DNA of 64,000 nt from Piscibacillus sp052246295 (GTDB taxonomy: Bacteria; Bacillota; Bacilli; Bacillales; Alkalibacillaceae): the NCBI GenBank assembly GCA_052246295.1, contig JBQQCO010000020.1. One strand, 5' to 3'. This document shows positions 44,636-52,503 of the stretch, in pieces. The notes under the pieces were generated by a model. The model was given only the letters and a program-made list of their open reading frames with translations. It made no database searches and was not told the DNA's origin. Both the position numbers and the translations under genes were made by a program. The stretch's first letter is position 1; each line of letters opens with the position of its first letter.

Positions 44636-45486
44636 ACTTCATTTAAGAAGAATAGTGCAATGGTTCCCGGGCCAGCGTGTGCGCCTATTGCTGCGCCTAT
44701 CGAGTGAACAATGATATTCTTAGGATTTATCTCTTCTTGAATAAGTTCTTTTAGTTTTTGGGCGTTTTCTTCATCGTCACCATGCGTGATTGCGATGGTC
44801 TGTTGGTCAAAATCATGACCTCTTTCTTTCATTAGATCAACCATACGTCGAAGAACTTTCTTTGAACCACGAATTTTCTCAAGCGGTACTAATTTACCTT
44901 CTTCCACATGTAGTAATGGTTTGATTTTTAATAAGCTACCAACAAATGCTTGTGTGCGGCTGACTCGTCCGCCGCGATATAGATATTCTAAATCATCAAC
45001 CGTAAAGATGTGTTCAATATTATTGACGTAGTGATTGGCGGCATCGAGTATTTCTTGAATGTCAGCTCCTTGATGAGCGAGCTCTGCAGCTTCATATGCA
45101 ATTAAGCCACAACCCATAGAAGCAGCTTTTGTGTCGATTACATAGATATCTGCATTTGGATGTTGTTCTAACACTTCTTCCTTTGCTATAACAGCACTTT
45201 GATATGTACCAGATAATTCAGATGAGAATCCTAAATAAACAACTGCTTTACCTTGTTCAACTTGATCAGTGAAAACCTTTTGAAACGAATCGGGTGTAGC
45301 TTGAGCTGTTTTGGGACTTTTTCCATCCCTCATTGCTTGATAGACTGTCTTTGATTGGATCGTTTCACCGTCTAAGAAATCTTCATCGTCTAAATGTACT
45401 ATAAGAGGGACGGCTTCAATGTCGTATTGCTTCTGGATGTCTTTAGGTAAATCTGATGCTGAATCAATTACGATTTGAACATTCAT
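44626..45486 (-). CDS. DegV family fatty-acid-binding protein
   Basis: A 286-residue DegV-domain protein, beginning VQIVIDSASDLP with the conserved STSDL-type lipid-binding motif and later GFSSELSGTYQSA and TKAASMGCGLI. These are FakB-type proteins that present fatty acids to the FakA kinase for incorporation into phospholipid. FakA is not in this window. AGGAGG precedes the ATG. Confidence 0.9.
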   Translation of the reverse strand: MNVQIVIDSASDLPKDIQKQYDIEAVPLIVHLDDEDFLDGETIQSKTVYQAMRDGKSPKTAQATPDSFQKVFTDQVEQGKAVVYLGFSSELSGTYQSAVIAKEEVLEQHPNADIYVIDTKAASMGCGLIAYEAAELAHQGADIQEILDAANHYVNNIEHIFTVDDLEYLYRGGRVSRTQAFVGSLLKIKPLLHVEEGKLVPLEKIRGSKKVLRRMVDLMKERGHDFDQQTIAITHGDDEENAQKLKELIQEEINPKNIIVHSIGAAIGAHAGPGTIALFFLNEVKK

Positions 45487-45616
45487 GGATTTCCTCCTAA
45501 AATAAATAATTATAGTATAGTTGATACATTATAGTTGTGTTAATATTAACGCTTTTCTTTATATTAGTTTAAATCTGATTTACAAATACGTCAATGAGAT
45601 ATTAATGGGGGTTATC

Positions 45617-46471
45617 ATGTTTATATTTGAATTAAAACGATTTGTTATTGTCATTATAGGTGCCATTTTAAATGCTATCTCACTTAATTTGTTCTTAATT
45701 GAAGCTAATGTGTATGCAAGTGGCTTTACAGGGGTTGCGCAAATGACATCTAGTATTTTTCAGGATTTCATGAATATTGATATTAGTACAGGTATTATCT
45801 TATTCTTATTAAATATTCCTGTCGCCATTTTAGGATGGATGAAAGTAGGAAGAGGTTTTACGGTTTACAGCGCTATTTCAGTAGCTGTCACAACGTTTTT
45901 TCTAGAAACGATACCATTGATGAATTTAGCAGAAGACATTTTACTTAACGCAGCTTTTGGTGGCATTTTAGCAGGTGTTGGAGTTGGAATTACGCTAAAA
46001 TGGGGTGCATCCACAGGTGGGATGGATATTATTGCAATGGTTTTATCTCGTCTAAAAGATCGTCCAATCGGTATTTATTTTCTTATTTTAAACAGTATTA
46101 TCATTTTCTTAGCTGGTTGGTTGTATGAACCAGAGAAGGCTTTATATACACTTGTGACGTTATATGTTACGACTCGAGTAATTGACGCCATTCATACTAG
46201 ACATGAGAAGTTAACGGCGATGATTATTACATCGAGAGGTAATCAATTAACGAAAGCCATTCATTCTAATATGGTTCGTGGGATCACGAGTGTACCTGCA
46301 AAAGGGGCATTCACGAATGAACCAAGAGAAATGTTAATGATGGTCATTACACGTTATGAGCTTTATGATTTACAACAAATCGTAAAAGAAGTTGATCCGA
46401 ATGCATTTACAAACATCGTTCAAACGACTGGCATCTTTGGATTCTTTAGAAAAGATGACGAAAAGCTGTAA
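45617..46471 (+). CDS. YitT family membrane protein, second copy
   Basis: A 284-residue paralogue of the gene at 3607: five to six transmembrane helices with GASTGGMDIIAM, then the DUF2179 domain (MVRGITSVPAKGAFTNEPREML). ATG 45617 follows GGGGG at five bases; upstream in-frame starts have no site. Its location among yit-type genes fits YitT proper better than the first copy. Function unknown. Confidence 0.88.
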   Translation: MFIFELKRFVIVIIGAILNAISLNLFLIEANVYASGFTGVAQMTSSIFQDFMNIDISTGIILFLLNIPVAILGWMKVGRGFTVYSAISVAVTTFFLETIPLMNLAEDILLNAAFGGILAGVGVGITLKWGASTGGMDIIAMVLSRLKDRPIGIYFLILNSIIIFLAGWLYEPEKALYTLVTLYVTTRVIDAIHTRHEKLTAMIITSRGNQLTKAIHSNMVRGITSVPAKGAFTNEPREMLMMVITRYELYDLQQIVKEVDPNAFTNIVQTTGIFGFFRKDDEKL

Positions 46472-46537
46472 CCTTTTCCAACTTTTAACGACTATGTCAT
46501 CAAGAACTATTCTTGTTTCATATGAGGAGGCATAGAA

Positions 46538-47395
46538 ATGAAAAGGGTCTTACCTTTCGTTTTATTGATCGTTCTAATAGCCTGTGGGACATCACAAGGA
46601 AGTAATGGGTCAGAACCGAATGAGGGGGACGAAGAGATGAATGATGATTCTAACCAATCAGAAATGGTTCATGATGAATTAGAATTCACATCTGAAGTTG
46701 TACCAAATGAGGAAGAAGTATTATTTAAAATGGCACTTACCAATCATACGGATGAAACTGTTAAGGTTTCGTTTAGTTCGGGTCAAAAGTATGAGATCGT
46801 TGTAACAGATGCAGAAACAGGCGAACAAGTGTATAAGTTTTCAGAAGGCATGATGTTTACTCAGGCAATTGAAGAAAAAGAAATTGAACCAGGTGAAGCT
46901 TTGAATTGGGAACAAACATGGGATTATAAACAGAATGGTGAAAAGGTTGAGGCCAAAGAGTATAATGTTGAGTTAAGTTTACTTCCAATGACCATCAATG
47001 GTGATAAACCAGACAAATCTTTATTCTCTCATCAGCAAACATTTAAAGTACCTAATGGTGAAGGTGCTGAAGAGCAAGCGGAAAATGATGAGAATGATCA
47101 TTTTCGAAATGTAGCTGTAGAAGGTGAAAGTGGAACATATAAGGTACAAGGTGAAGCAAGAGTCTTTGATGGTTCGTTCCATTACACAGTTGAAGATGGA
47201 CATAATATATTAATCAATGAACAAACAGTAGAAACACCGGGTGAACCTGGGTGGAACGCATTTGAATTAGAAGTTAGCTTAGGTGATGACGACCTACCTA
47301 AGTCAGGTGTTTTGACGCTTGTTTTATATCTTGATGGACCAGACGGTGAAGAGGCTGCGCATCATTTTGTCACATTAGAAAACTTTAACCCATAA
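46538..47395 (+). CDS. BsuPI/Gmad2-type lipoprotein
   Basis: A 285-residue lipoprotein with lipobox LIAC and an acidic, low-complexity linker. Residues about 50-160 form a BsuPI (intracellular proteinase inhibitor) domain (LTNHTDETVKVSFSSGQKYE). The C-terminal 100 residues resemble the immunoglobulin-like Gmad2 domain found in spore-germination-associated proteins. The classical BsuPI of B. subtilis is cytoplasmic; here the domain is exported and anchored. ATGAGGAGG precedes the ATG. Confidence 0.78.
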   Translation: MKRVLPFVLLIVLIACGTSQGSNGSEPNEGDEEMNDDSNQSEMVHDELEFTSEVVPNEEEVLFKMALTNHTDETVKVSFSSGQKYEIVVTDAETGEQVYKFSEGMMFTQAIEEKEIEPGEALNWEQTWDYKQNGEKVEAKEYNVELSLLPMTINGDKPDKSLFSHQQTFKVPNGEGAEEQAENDENDHFRNVAVEGESGTYKVQGEARVFDGSFHYTVEDGHNILINEQTVETPGEPGWNAFELEVSLGDDDLPKSGVLTLVLYLDGPDGEEAAHHFVTLENFNP

Positions 47396-47434
47396 AAAAG
47401 ACCATCTCTCAGTTAAATGAGGGATGGTCTTTTC
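47395..47434. terminator. Bidirectional intrinsic terminator
   Basis: AAAAGACCATC-t-CTCA / TGAG-g-GATGGTCTTTTC between convergent genes. Confidence 0.9.
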
Positions 47435-47435
47435 T

Positions 47436-47699
47436 TTAATAACCGTACTCTTCAAATACACTTTCAACTTTGGGGATTAATTGTTCCCACTCAGCGTCAA
47501 ACGTTTTGTTCACTGTAATGAAATTATGATAGCCAAATACGTTATCGACACCTTCCAATTTCATTAAGTCATTTAGGATATCATGTTCACTCGTTTCACC
47601 TTGCATGACTGAAATACTGTCATCACCTTCAAAAATAACCTTATCGACAGTGAATTTCATTGCATTTGGGTTAGGAGTCGCTTCTGCGATTACGCTCAT
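47436..47699 (-). CDS. Stand-alone Nfu N-terminal domain protein
   Basis: An 87-residue protein that is only the Nfu_N domain (PNPNAMKFTV near the start, then VFGYHNFITVNKT). It lacks the CxxC iron-sulphur domain of full-length Nfu, so it cannot carry a cluster by itself. Stand-alone Nfu_N proteins are common in Bacillaceae, function unknown. A GGGAGGG site precedes the ATG. Confidence 0.88.
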   Translation of the reverse strand: MSVIAEATPNPNAMKFTVDKVIFEGDDSISVMQGETSEHDILNDLMKLEGVDNVFGYHNFITVNKTFDAEWEQLIPKVESVFEEYGY

Positions 47700-47773
47700 T
47701 TAAGATCCCTCCCTAATATTTTCTCTACTAATATTAGCACGAATTTTGCCATTTAAAAAGAAATGTGTTGAAA

Positions 47774-48640
47774 TCAGTTTGTATTTGACAGTTGTTCAAC
47801 ATCCTTATGTTTAAAAAATGCATCTAAAAATTTCTGTGCAATTGGACCTGGTTTGCCATTACCAATTTGCACATCATCTATGTTTGTAACGGAGATTACT
47901 TCAGATGTAGTAGAGGAGATGAATACTTCATCAGCATGTTTTAACTCTTCAATTGAGTATACTTCTTCTACAATCGGAATTTGTAATTGTTCCGCTAAGT
48001 AAAAGATATAGAGCCTTGTAATGCCGTTTAAAATAAAGTGATTTGCTGGATGTGTTTTTACAACACCATCCTTAACGATAAATACATTAGTTGAACTACC
48101 CTCTGTTATGTGATCATAGTCACGATAGAAAATGGCCTCTTTTGCTCCAGCATCCAAAGCAGTTTGTTTAGCCATTACGTTTCCAAGAAGGTTAAGGCTT
48201 TTAATATCACATCTTAACCAACGAATATCTTCATGTAAGATAGCATTTATCCCTTGCTCCTGAGATTCAGTCGGTCTTGAGACTGGAATAGGATAAGCAA
48301 TTAAAGTCGGTTTGGTATCGGCAGGAAATGGATGTGATCTTGGAGATGCTCCACGAGATATTTGGAGGTAAATTCCACCCTCTTTAAACTCGTTCATATC
48401 CATTAATTTTTGAAGTTGTTCAGCTAGTTTGTGATGACGAATATCATAATCAATCTTAGCTTCTTCGAGACTATAAGTAAGACGTCTTAAATGATCATGC
48501 AATAAGAAAAATTCACCATCATAGACGCGAATAACCTCGTATACACCGTCTCCAAATTGGTTAGCACGGTCCTCAATATCAATTAAACATTCAGTGCGAT
48601 CAACAAAATTTTCATTTAATAAAACAAACAAATCAATCAC
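47774..48640 (-). CDS. dat: D-amino-acid aminotransferase
   Basis: A 288-residue class IV PLP aminotransferase. The PLP Lys is in LRCDIKSLNLLGNVMAK, and ERANQFGDGVYEVIRVYDG-type N-terminal motif and SSTTSEVISVT near the end fit D-alanine transaminase. It makes D-glutamate from 2-oxoglutarate and D-alanine for peptidoglycan. GAGGGTG precedes the ATG. Monocistronic. Confidence 0.9.
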   Translation of the reverse strand: MIDLFVLLNENFVDRTECLIDIEDRANQFGDGVYEVIRVYDGEFFLLHDHLRRLTYSLEEAKIDYDIRHHKLAEQLQKLMDMNEFKEGGIYLQISRGASPRSHPFPADTKPTLIAYPIPVSRPTESQEQGINAILHEDIRWLRCDIKSLNLLGNVMAKQTALDAGAKEAIFYRDYDHITEGSSTNVFIVKDGVVKTHPANHFILNGITRLYIFYLAEQLQIPIVEEVYSIEELKHADEVFISSTTSEVISVTNIDDVQIGNGKPGPIAQKFLDAFFKHKDVEQLSNTN

Positions 48641-48730
48641 CCTCTCATTAGCAGTTATAAAAATAGTATATGGAAATAACGCATATGTAAATATAAGTTT
48701 TGACTAAAATTGAGATTGTCATAAGACTTT

Positions 48731-48767
48731 AAAAAAACACCAACTGAGGGGGACTCAGTTGGTGTAA
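48731..48767 (-). terminator. Intrinsic terminator of the DUF3813 gene
   Basis: On the minus strand a perfect stem ACACCAACTGAG / CTCAGTTGGTGT is followed by TTTTTTT. Confidence 0.9.
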
Positions 48768-48776
48768 AAGGGAAGG

Positions 48777-48992
48777 TTATTTTAACTTATTGTTTAATTT
48801 TTGCTCAAATTGTTTTAATTCTTGTTGCTCTTCTTGATTGGGTGCGCCTTGTTCATATGCTGATTGAATACTTTGTTGAACACTTCGAATGGATTCTTCT
48901 TCACTTTCTTGGTGATTTTGACGACCTTGTTTTACTTTACCTGTCATCTTTTGCATCGTTTGTTTAGCTTGCTGAAGAAAGTTGTTATCCAT
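48777..48992 (-). CDS. DUF3813-like small protein
   Basis: A 71-residue, glutamine-rich helical protein (NNFLQQAKQTMQKMTGKVKQ ... QQELKQFEQKLNNKL). Its position next to yitU and composition fit the DUF3813 family of Bacillaceae. GAGGAGG lies seven bases before the ATG. It overlaps by one base the stop of the 41-codon gene before it (TAATG). Confidence 0.7.
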   Translation of the reverse strand: MDNNFLQQAKQTMQKMTGKVKQGRQNHQESEEESIRSVQQSIQSAYEQGAPNQEEQQELKQFEQKLNNKLK

Positions 48993-49117
48993 TAGAATCC
49001 TCCTCGTGTATGACGATCGGCTTCTGCTTTTTTACGTGCTTTATCTGTAAATTTTTCTTGGTTGATTGAAGCTGTTTTATTTTTTCTTTTTCGTTTGTAG
49101 ATCGGTTGCGATTTCAA
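48992..49117 (-). CDS. Small basic protein, 41 residues, coupled to the DUF3813 gene
   Basis: TTG start at 49117 after GGGAGGA at eight bases, then a Lys/Arg-rich protein (KSQPIYKRKRKNKTASINQE ...), ending RGGF. Its stop overlaps the next start (TAATG), which argues for a translated, coupled frame. The last codons GGA GGA encode the ribosome-binding site of the next gene. Not recognised. Confidence 0.6.
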   Translation of the reverse strand: MKSQPIYKRKRKNKTASINQEKFTDKARKKAEADRHTRGGF

Positions 49118-49144
49118 ATAAAATCCTCCCATCTCTAACTAAAA

Positions 49145-49181
49145 GAAAAACCTGAACACAGTCGTTAACCGTGTTCAGGTA
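49145..49181 (-). terminator. Intrinsic terminator of yitU
   Basis: On the minus strand CCTGAACAC / GTGTTCAGG is followed by TTTTTCTTTT. It separates yitU from the two small genes downstream. Confidence 0.85.
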
Positions 49182-49214
49182 TATTTTGTGCAATATGAAG
49201 GAAAATATAAATAG

Positions 49215-50051
49215 TTAATCTTGGCTTAAAATTGGTGCTGAAATGTTTAAATATTCTTCAATAAACTGGGCAACACCATCTTGATGGTTGGTTAACGTTG
49301 TTTCTTTAGCTAAAGTTTTTAATTCATCGATTCCATTACCCATTGCTACGCCAACACCAGCATATTCAATCATCTCAAGGTCATTATCTTCATCACCAAA
49401 AGCAATGATTCGTTGTTGAGGAATTCCATATTCATCTGCAACCTTTTTAACACCAATTGCTTTGTGAAGGCCAGAACGGATAATTTCGATAACATGGAAT
49501 GGTGCGCCCCATTTACGATGGTCGATGACTGAAGCATGATTTTCGTTTAATATTTGGCGTATCGGTTGAACGCCTTCTTCGAAAGGGTGTACAAGTAATG
49601 AAGAAGGATCACCTGTTAACGTCTCTTTTAAATTACCTATTTTGGCTGGTTTTTCTAAGCCATCTAAGAAAAATTGATTAAAAATATGTTCTGTTTGTTC
49701 ATTTATAAACACTTGATCCATAATCTCAGCCATAATATTTTGAACACCTATTTGAGTTGAATGATCAACAATATCTAGTGCGACATCCTTTGGTAAAGGT
49801 GTATGCATGTGGTCCCAACTTTGATTTAATGGGTGATGTATATAAGCACCATTCATATTGACAATAGGTGTATCTAAGCCTAATTGTTGGTAAAATTGTT
49901 TACTTACACGAAAAGGTCTCCCTGTTGCAATCATAACAACGTGTCCTTGTTCTTTAGCCGTTTTTAGTGTTTGTATTGTTCGTTTAGAAATAATTTTATC
50001 GTCGTTTAAAAGTGTTCCGTCTAAATCTAATGCGATTAGATGTTTCTCCAT
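49215..50051 (-). CDS. yitU: HAD superfamily (Cof-type) phosphatase YitU
   Basis: A 278-residue Cof/IIB HAD hydrolase: motif I DLDGTLLND, motif II ATGRPF, and motif IV GDEDNDLEMIEYAG. YitU of B. subtilis is a phosphatase active on flavin precursors among other sugar phosphates; exact specificity cannot be read from sequence. It is divergent from yitV, as in B. subtilis. Confidence 0.9.
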   Translation of the reverse strand: MEKHLIALDLDGTLLNDDKIISKRTIQTLKTAKEQGHVVMIATGRPFRVSKQFYQQLGLDTPIVNMNGAYIHHPLNQSWDHMHTPLPKDVALDIVDHSTQIGVQNIMAEIMDQVFINEQTEHIFNQFFLDGLEKPAKIGNLKETLTGDPSSLLVHPFEEGVQPIRQILNENHASVIDHRKWGAPFHVIEIIRSGLHKAIGVKKVADEYGIPQQRIIAFGDEDNDLEMIEYAGVGVAMGNGIDELKTLAKETTLTNHQDGVAQFIEEYLNISAPILSQD

Positions 50052-50194
50052 AGTTTCACCTCATATTCTCCCCTGTAAATATCTAATTAAATTATTTTAT
50101 CATATTTTATGCATAATGTGAACGTTCCTAGCGTTTGAAAGGCGAACTTCAATCATATATTATAGTAGTAAAATGATTGAGAGGGGACCAACGC

Positions 50195-50959
50195 ATGATT
50201 GTCATCGATAAATATGAAGTTAAAGATATACCAGTACTCGAAGTTGTAGATGATCAAAATATAAATGACTCACTTCCATTAATGATTTATTTTCATGGAT
50301 TTACGAGCTCAAAAGAGCAAGATCTCCCACAAGCTTACTTAATGGCAGAACAAGGCTATCGTGTCCTGTTACCAGATAGTATGCATCATGGTGAACGTCA
50401 AAAGGAAACTGACCCTAATAAAATCCAAAGTGATTTTTGGAAAATTGTGGTCCAGAATTTAGAAGATTTAAATCAATTATATTTATATATTAAAGAGCAT
50501 GAACTAGCTTTAGATGACCGTATTGGTATAGCTGGTACTAGTATGGGAGGTATTACTGTGTCGGCCGCTTTAACACGGTTCCAATGGATTAAAGCAGCTG
50601 GAATTATGATGGGATCAGCAAGAATTGGGGAAATGGCAAGTTATCTATTAGAAAGCATCCGAAAGCAAGGAATTAAAATACAACTATCTCAAGATGAAAT
50701 TGATCAGCAACTGGATTCATTAAAACCAATTGATTTATCACATCAACTTGATAAGCTTGCAAATCGACCAATATTTATTTGGCATGGTGAAAATGATCAG
50801 GTGGTCCCGTATCAACATACAATCTCCTTTGTAGAACAACTAAAAACAAATGGATATCCTAGTGACAGGCTTCAGTTTATTTCTGAACCAAACCGTGACC
50901 ATAAAGTAAGTCGTGAAGCGAAGTATGCTTTAACGAATTTCTTCGTTAAAAATTTATAA
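50195..50959 (+). CDS. yitV: YitV-like alpha/beta hydrolase (esterase)
   Basis: A 254-residue alpha/beta hydrolase with nucleophile Ser in GTSMGG, acid in HGENDQVVP and His in NRDHKVS, so the triad is complete. ATG 50195 is chosen because GAGGGGA precedes it; earlier in-frame codons overlap that site. Similar to YitV; probable carboxylesterase, natural substrate unknown. The accessory aromatic block begins just downstream. Confidence 0.88.
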   Translation: MIVIDKYEVKDIPVLEVVDDQNINDSLPLMIYFHGFTSSKEQDLPQAYLMAEQGYRVLLPDSMHHGERQKETDPNKIQSDFWKIVVQNLEDLNQLYLYIKEHELALDDRIGIAGTSMGGITVSAALTRFQWIKAAGIMMGSARIGEMASYLLESIRKQGIKIQLSQDEIDQQLDSLKPIDLSHQLDKLANRPIFIWHGENDQVVPYQHTISFVEQLKTNGYPSDRLQFISEPNRDHKVSREAKYALTNFFVKNL

Positions 50960-51089
50960 ACTTAAAACTAAAATCTACTATATCCATCTGTTTGAACGCA
51001 CGATTTTATAGCATTTCACATATTTTCTAGTAATGATAATCCGTTTTCATTGATAGAATGTGTTAAGAGTATTAAAAGGGGGGAACTGA

Positions 51090-51551
51090 TTGGATATTCG
51101 AGAACTTCGTAACTGTTTAGGTCGATTTGCTACAGGTGTCACCGTTGTAACCTGTAATGATGGTGGTCACTGTCACGGGCTAACGGCCAATTCATTTACG
51201 TCTGTCTCACTTGATCCACCATTAGTTTTAGTATCTATTGATCGAGAGACAAAGGCGTTTGATAAATTGAAAGATAATCGTTTTATTGTCAATATATTAT
51301 CGGCAGATCAACAAGAGACTGCCATGCACTTTGCAGGGAAGACGTGTGAAGAGCTTCCGTTTGAGTGGAATGAAACGGAGTATGGACACAGAATTAAAGG
51401 GTCATTAGCTTATGTAGAATGTGAGCCGTGGGCTGAGTATGATGGTGGTGACCATGTCTTATTTTTAGGTAAAGTTGTGAATTTTGATTATCAAGATGGT
51501 GAGCCGCTTGGATTCTACAGCGGTAAATTTTCAAAAATTGTCCAGGAATAA
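51090..51551 (+). CDS. Flavin reductase family protein (monooxygenase reductase component-like)
   Basis: A 153-residue flavin-reductase-like protein: RFATGVTVVTC, GLTANSFTSVSLDPPLVLVS and the C-terminal PLGFYSGKF are the family landmarks for NAD(P)H:FMN/FAD reductases that feed two-component aromatic hydroxylases (HpaC, NtaB type). TTG start after AAGGGGGG. No hydroxylase partner lies next to it. First gene of the aromatic block. Confidence 0.9.
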   Translation: MDIRELRNCLGRFATGVTVVTCNDGGHCHGLTANSFTSVSLDPPLVLVSIDRETKAFDKLKDNRFIVNILSADQQETAMHFAGKTCEELPFEWNETEYGHRIKGSLAYVECEPWAEYDGGDHVLFLGKVVNFDYQDGEPLGFYSGKFSKIVQE

Positions 51552-51552
51552 C

Positions 51553-51598
51553 AAAAGGGCTATCCAAAGTCTAAATGACTGAGGGTAGCCTTTTTTAA
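51553..51598 (+). terminator. Intrinsic terminator after the first flavin reductase
   Basis: GGCTA-t-CC...GG-g-TAGCC followed by TTTTTTAAA. Confidence 0.8.
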
Positions 51599-51616
51599 AT
51601 TCTAAAATATAGCTTT

Positions 51617-51679
51617 GCGAGACTTTGACACAAGATAGCGAAACCTTGCCCCAGATTGGCGAAACTTCCTCATTGGTTA
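51617..51679. repeat. 21-bp period repeat block, three units
   Basis: Three units begin at exactly 51617, 51638 and 51659, each GCGA[GA]AC[TC]T followed by variable bases and a GAT-rich end (AAGATA, AGATTG). It lies between a terminator and the end of the convergent second flavin reductase. Embedded GATAGCGAA and GATTGGCGAA resemble the GATAGGGAA and GATTGGGAG cores of the array at 1-190. Confidence 0.75.
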
Positions 51680-51717
51680 ACAATCAAATCTTATAATATA
51701 GCCGCGCATGCTTAGTT

Positions 51718-52338
51718 TTACTCACCTTTAGTTGGGCGTTCAAGGAAAATGGTCTCACTTAATTTAGCATAGTTTGGTCCAGCTAACCTAGCAATAGGAT
51801 CTAATTGGTCAGCTAAAATTCGTCCATTATCATAGATTTGTTCATCTATATGGTATTTAACTACCTTGCCAATGAATAGGTCGTTTTGACACTTTCCATC
51901 TTCTTCTAAAGGTATATGTTGGAATAACTGACACTCTAATCTAATTTTTGCCTCTTTTACTCCTGGAACAGCTATATCCGTACTTTCGATAGGAGTGAAT
52001 CCGACTCGTTCAACTTCACTTACATCATCTCCATATGGAGCCGACGTTTGATTCATTTTCTCTAATAGATCCGTATCTAGTATATGAACAACGAATTGTT
52101 TCTGTTGCAAGATATTTCGCCCGGTATGCTTCTTAATTTCTCCTTTAATTCTTCCGACTGATAAAACAATCAAAGGTGGCGTCCCGGCTACCATATTAAA
52201 AAAGCTAAATGGTGCTGCGTTCAGTATCCCTTCCTCATTCAATGATGTGACAAAAGCGATTGGACGTGGAATAACGCTACCACTTAATAGTTTGTAGTTA
52301 TCTTTTGAGCTCAAATCTTTTGGGTTAATAGATTTCAC
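51718..52338 (-). CDS. FMN-binding flavin-reductase-like (DIM6/NTAB, YwrF-type) protein
   Basis: A 206-residue split-barrel flavoprotein. KLLSGSVIPRPIAFVTS, NAAPFSFFN and DQLDPIARLAG are typical of this family, which includes YwrF. Members are flavin reductases or esterase-like proteins of unclear role. Divergent from the dioxygenase gene over a perfect palindrome, so the two probably share a regulator. Confidence 0.88.
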   Translation of the reverse strand: MKSINPKDLSSKDNYKLLSGSVIPRPIAFVTSLNEEGILNAAPFSFFNMVAGTPPLIVLSVGRIKGEIKKHTGRNILQQKQFVVHILDTDLLEKMNQTSAPYGDDVSEVERVGFTPIESTDIAVPGVKEAKIRLECQLFQHIPLEEDGKCQNDLFIGKVVKYHIDEQIYDNGRILADQLDPIARLAGPNYAKLSETIFLERPTKGE

Positions 52339-52393
52339 GATTATTCACCTCTTTATTATTGAATACGTTGTCATTCCATTTTGAAAATATTCA

Positions 52394-52414
52394 TATTAAT
52401 AGATTCTATTAATA
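52394..52414. promoter_or_regulatory. Perfect 9-3-9 palindrome between the flavin reductase and dioxygenase genes
   Basis: TATTAATAG-ATT-CTATTAATA is an exact inverted repeat in the 165-bp divergent gap, 90 bp before the dioxygenase start. Size and symmetry fit an operator of a MarR-, TetR- or similar dimeric repressor. No regulator gene is present in the block. Confidence 0.6.
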
Positions 52415-52503
52415 AATATAGTAACAGAATACATTAGTGTTTACTAACTCTTAAATGGAACCAAACAGTAGTCGCAATAAGAAAGTTAAGGAGGAGATTA
52501 ATT

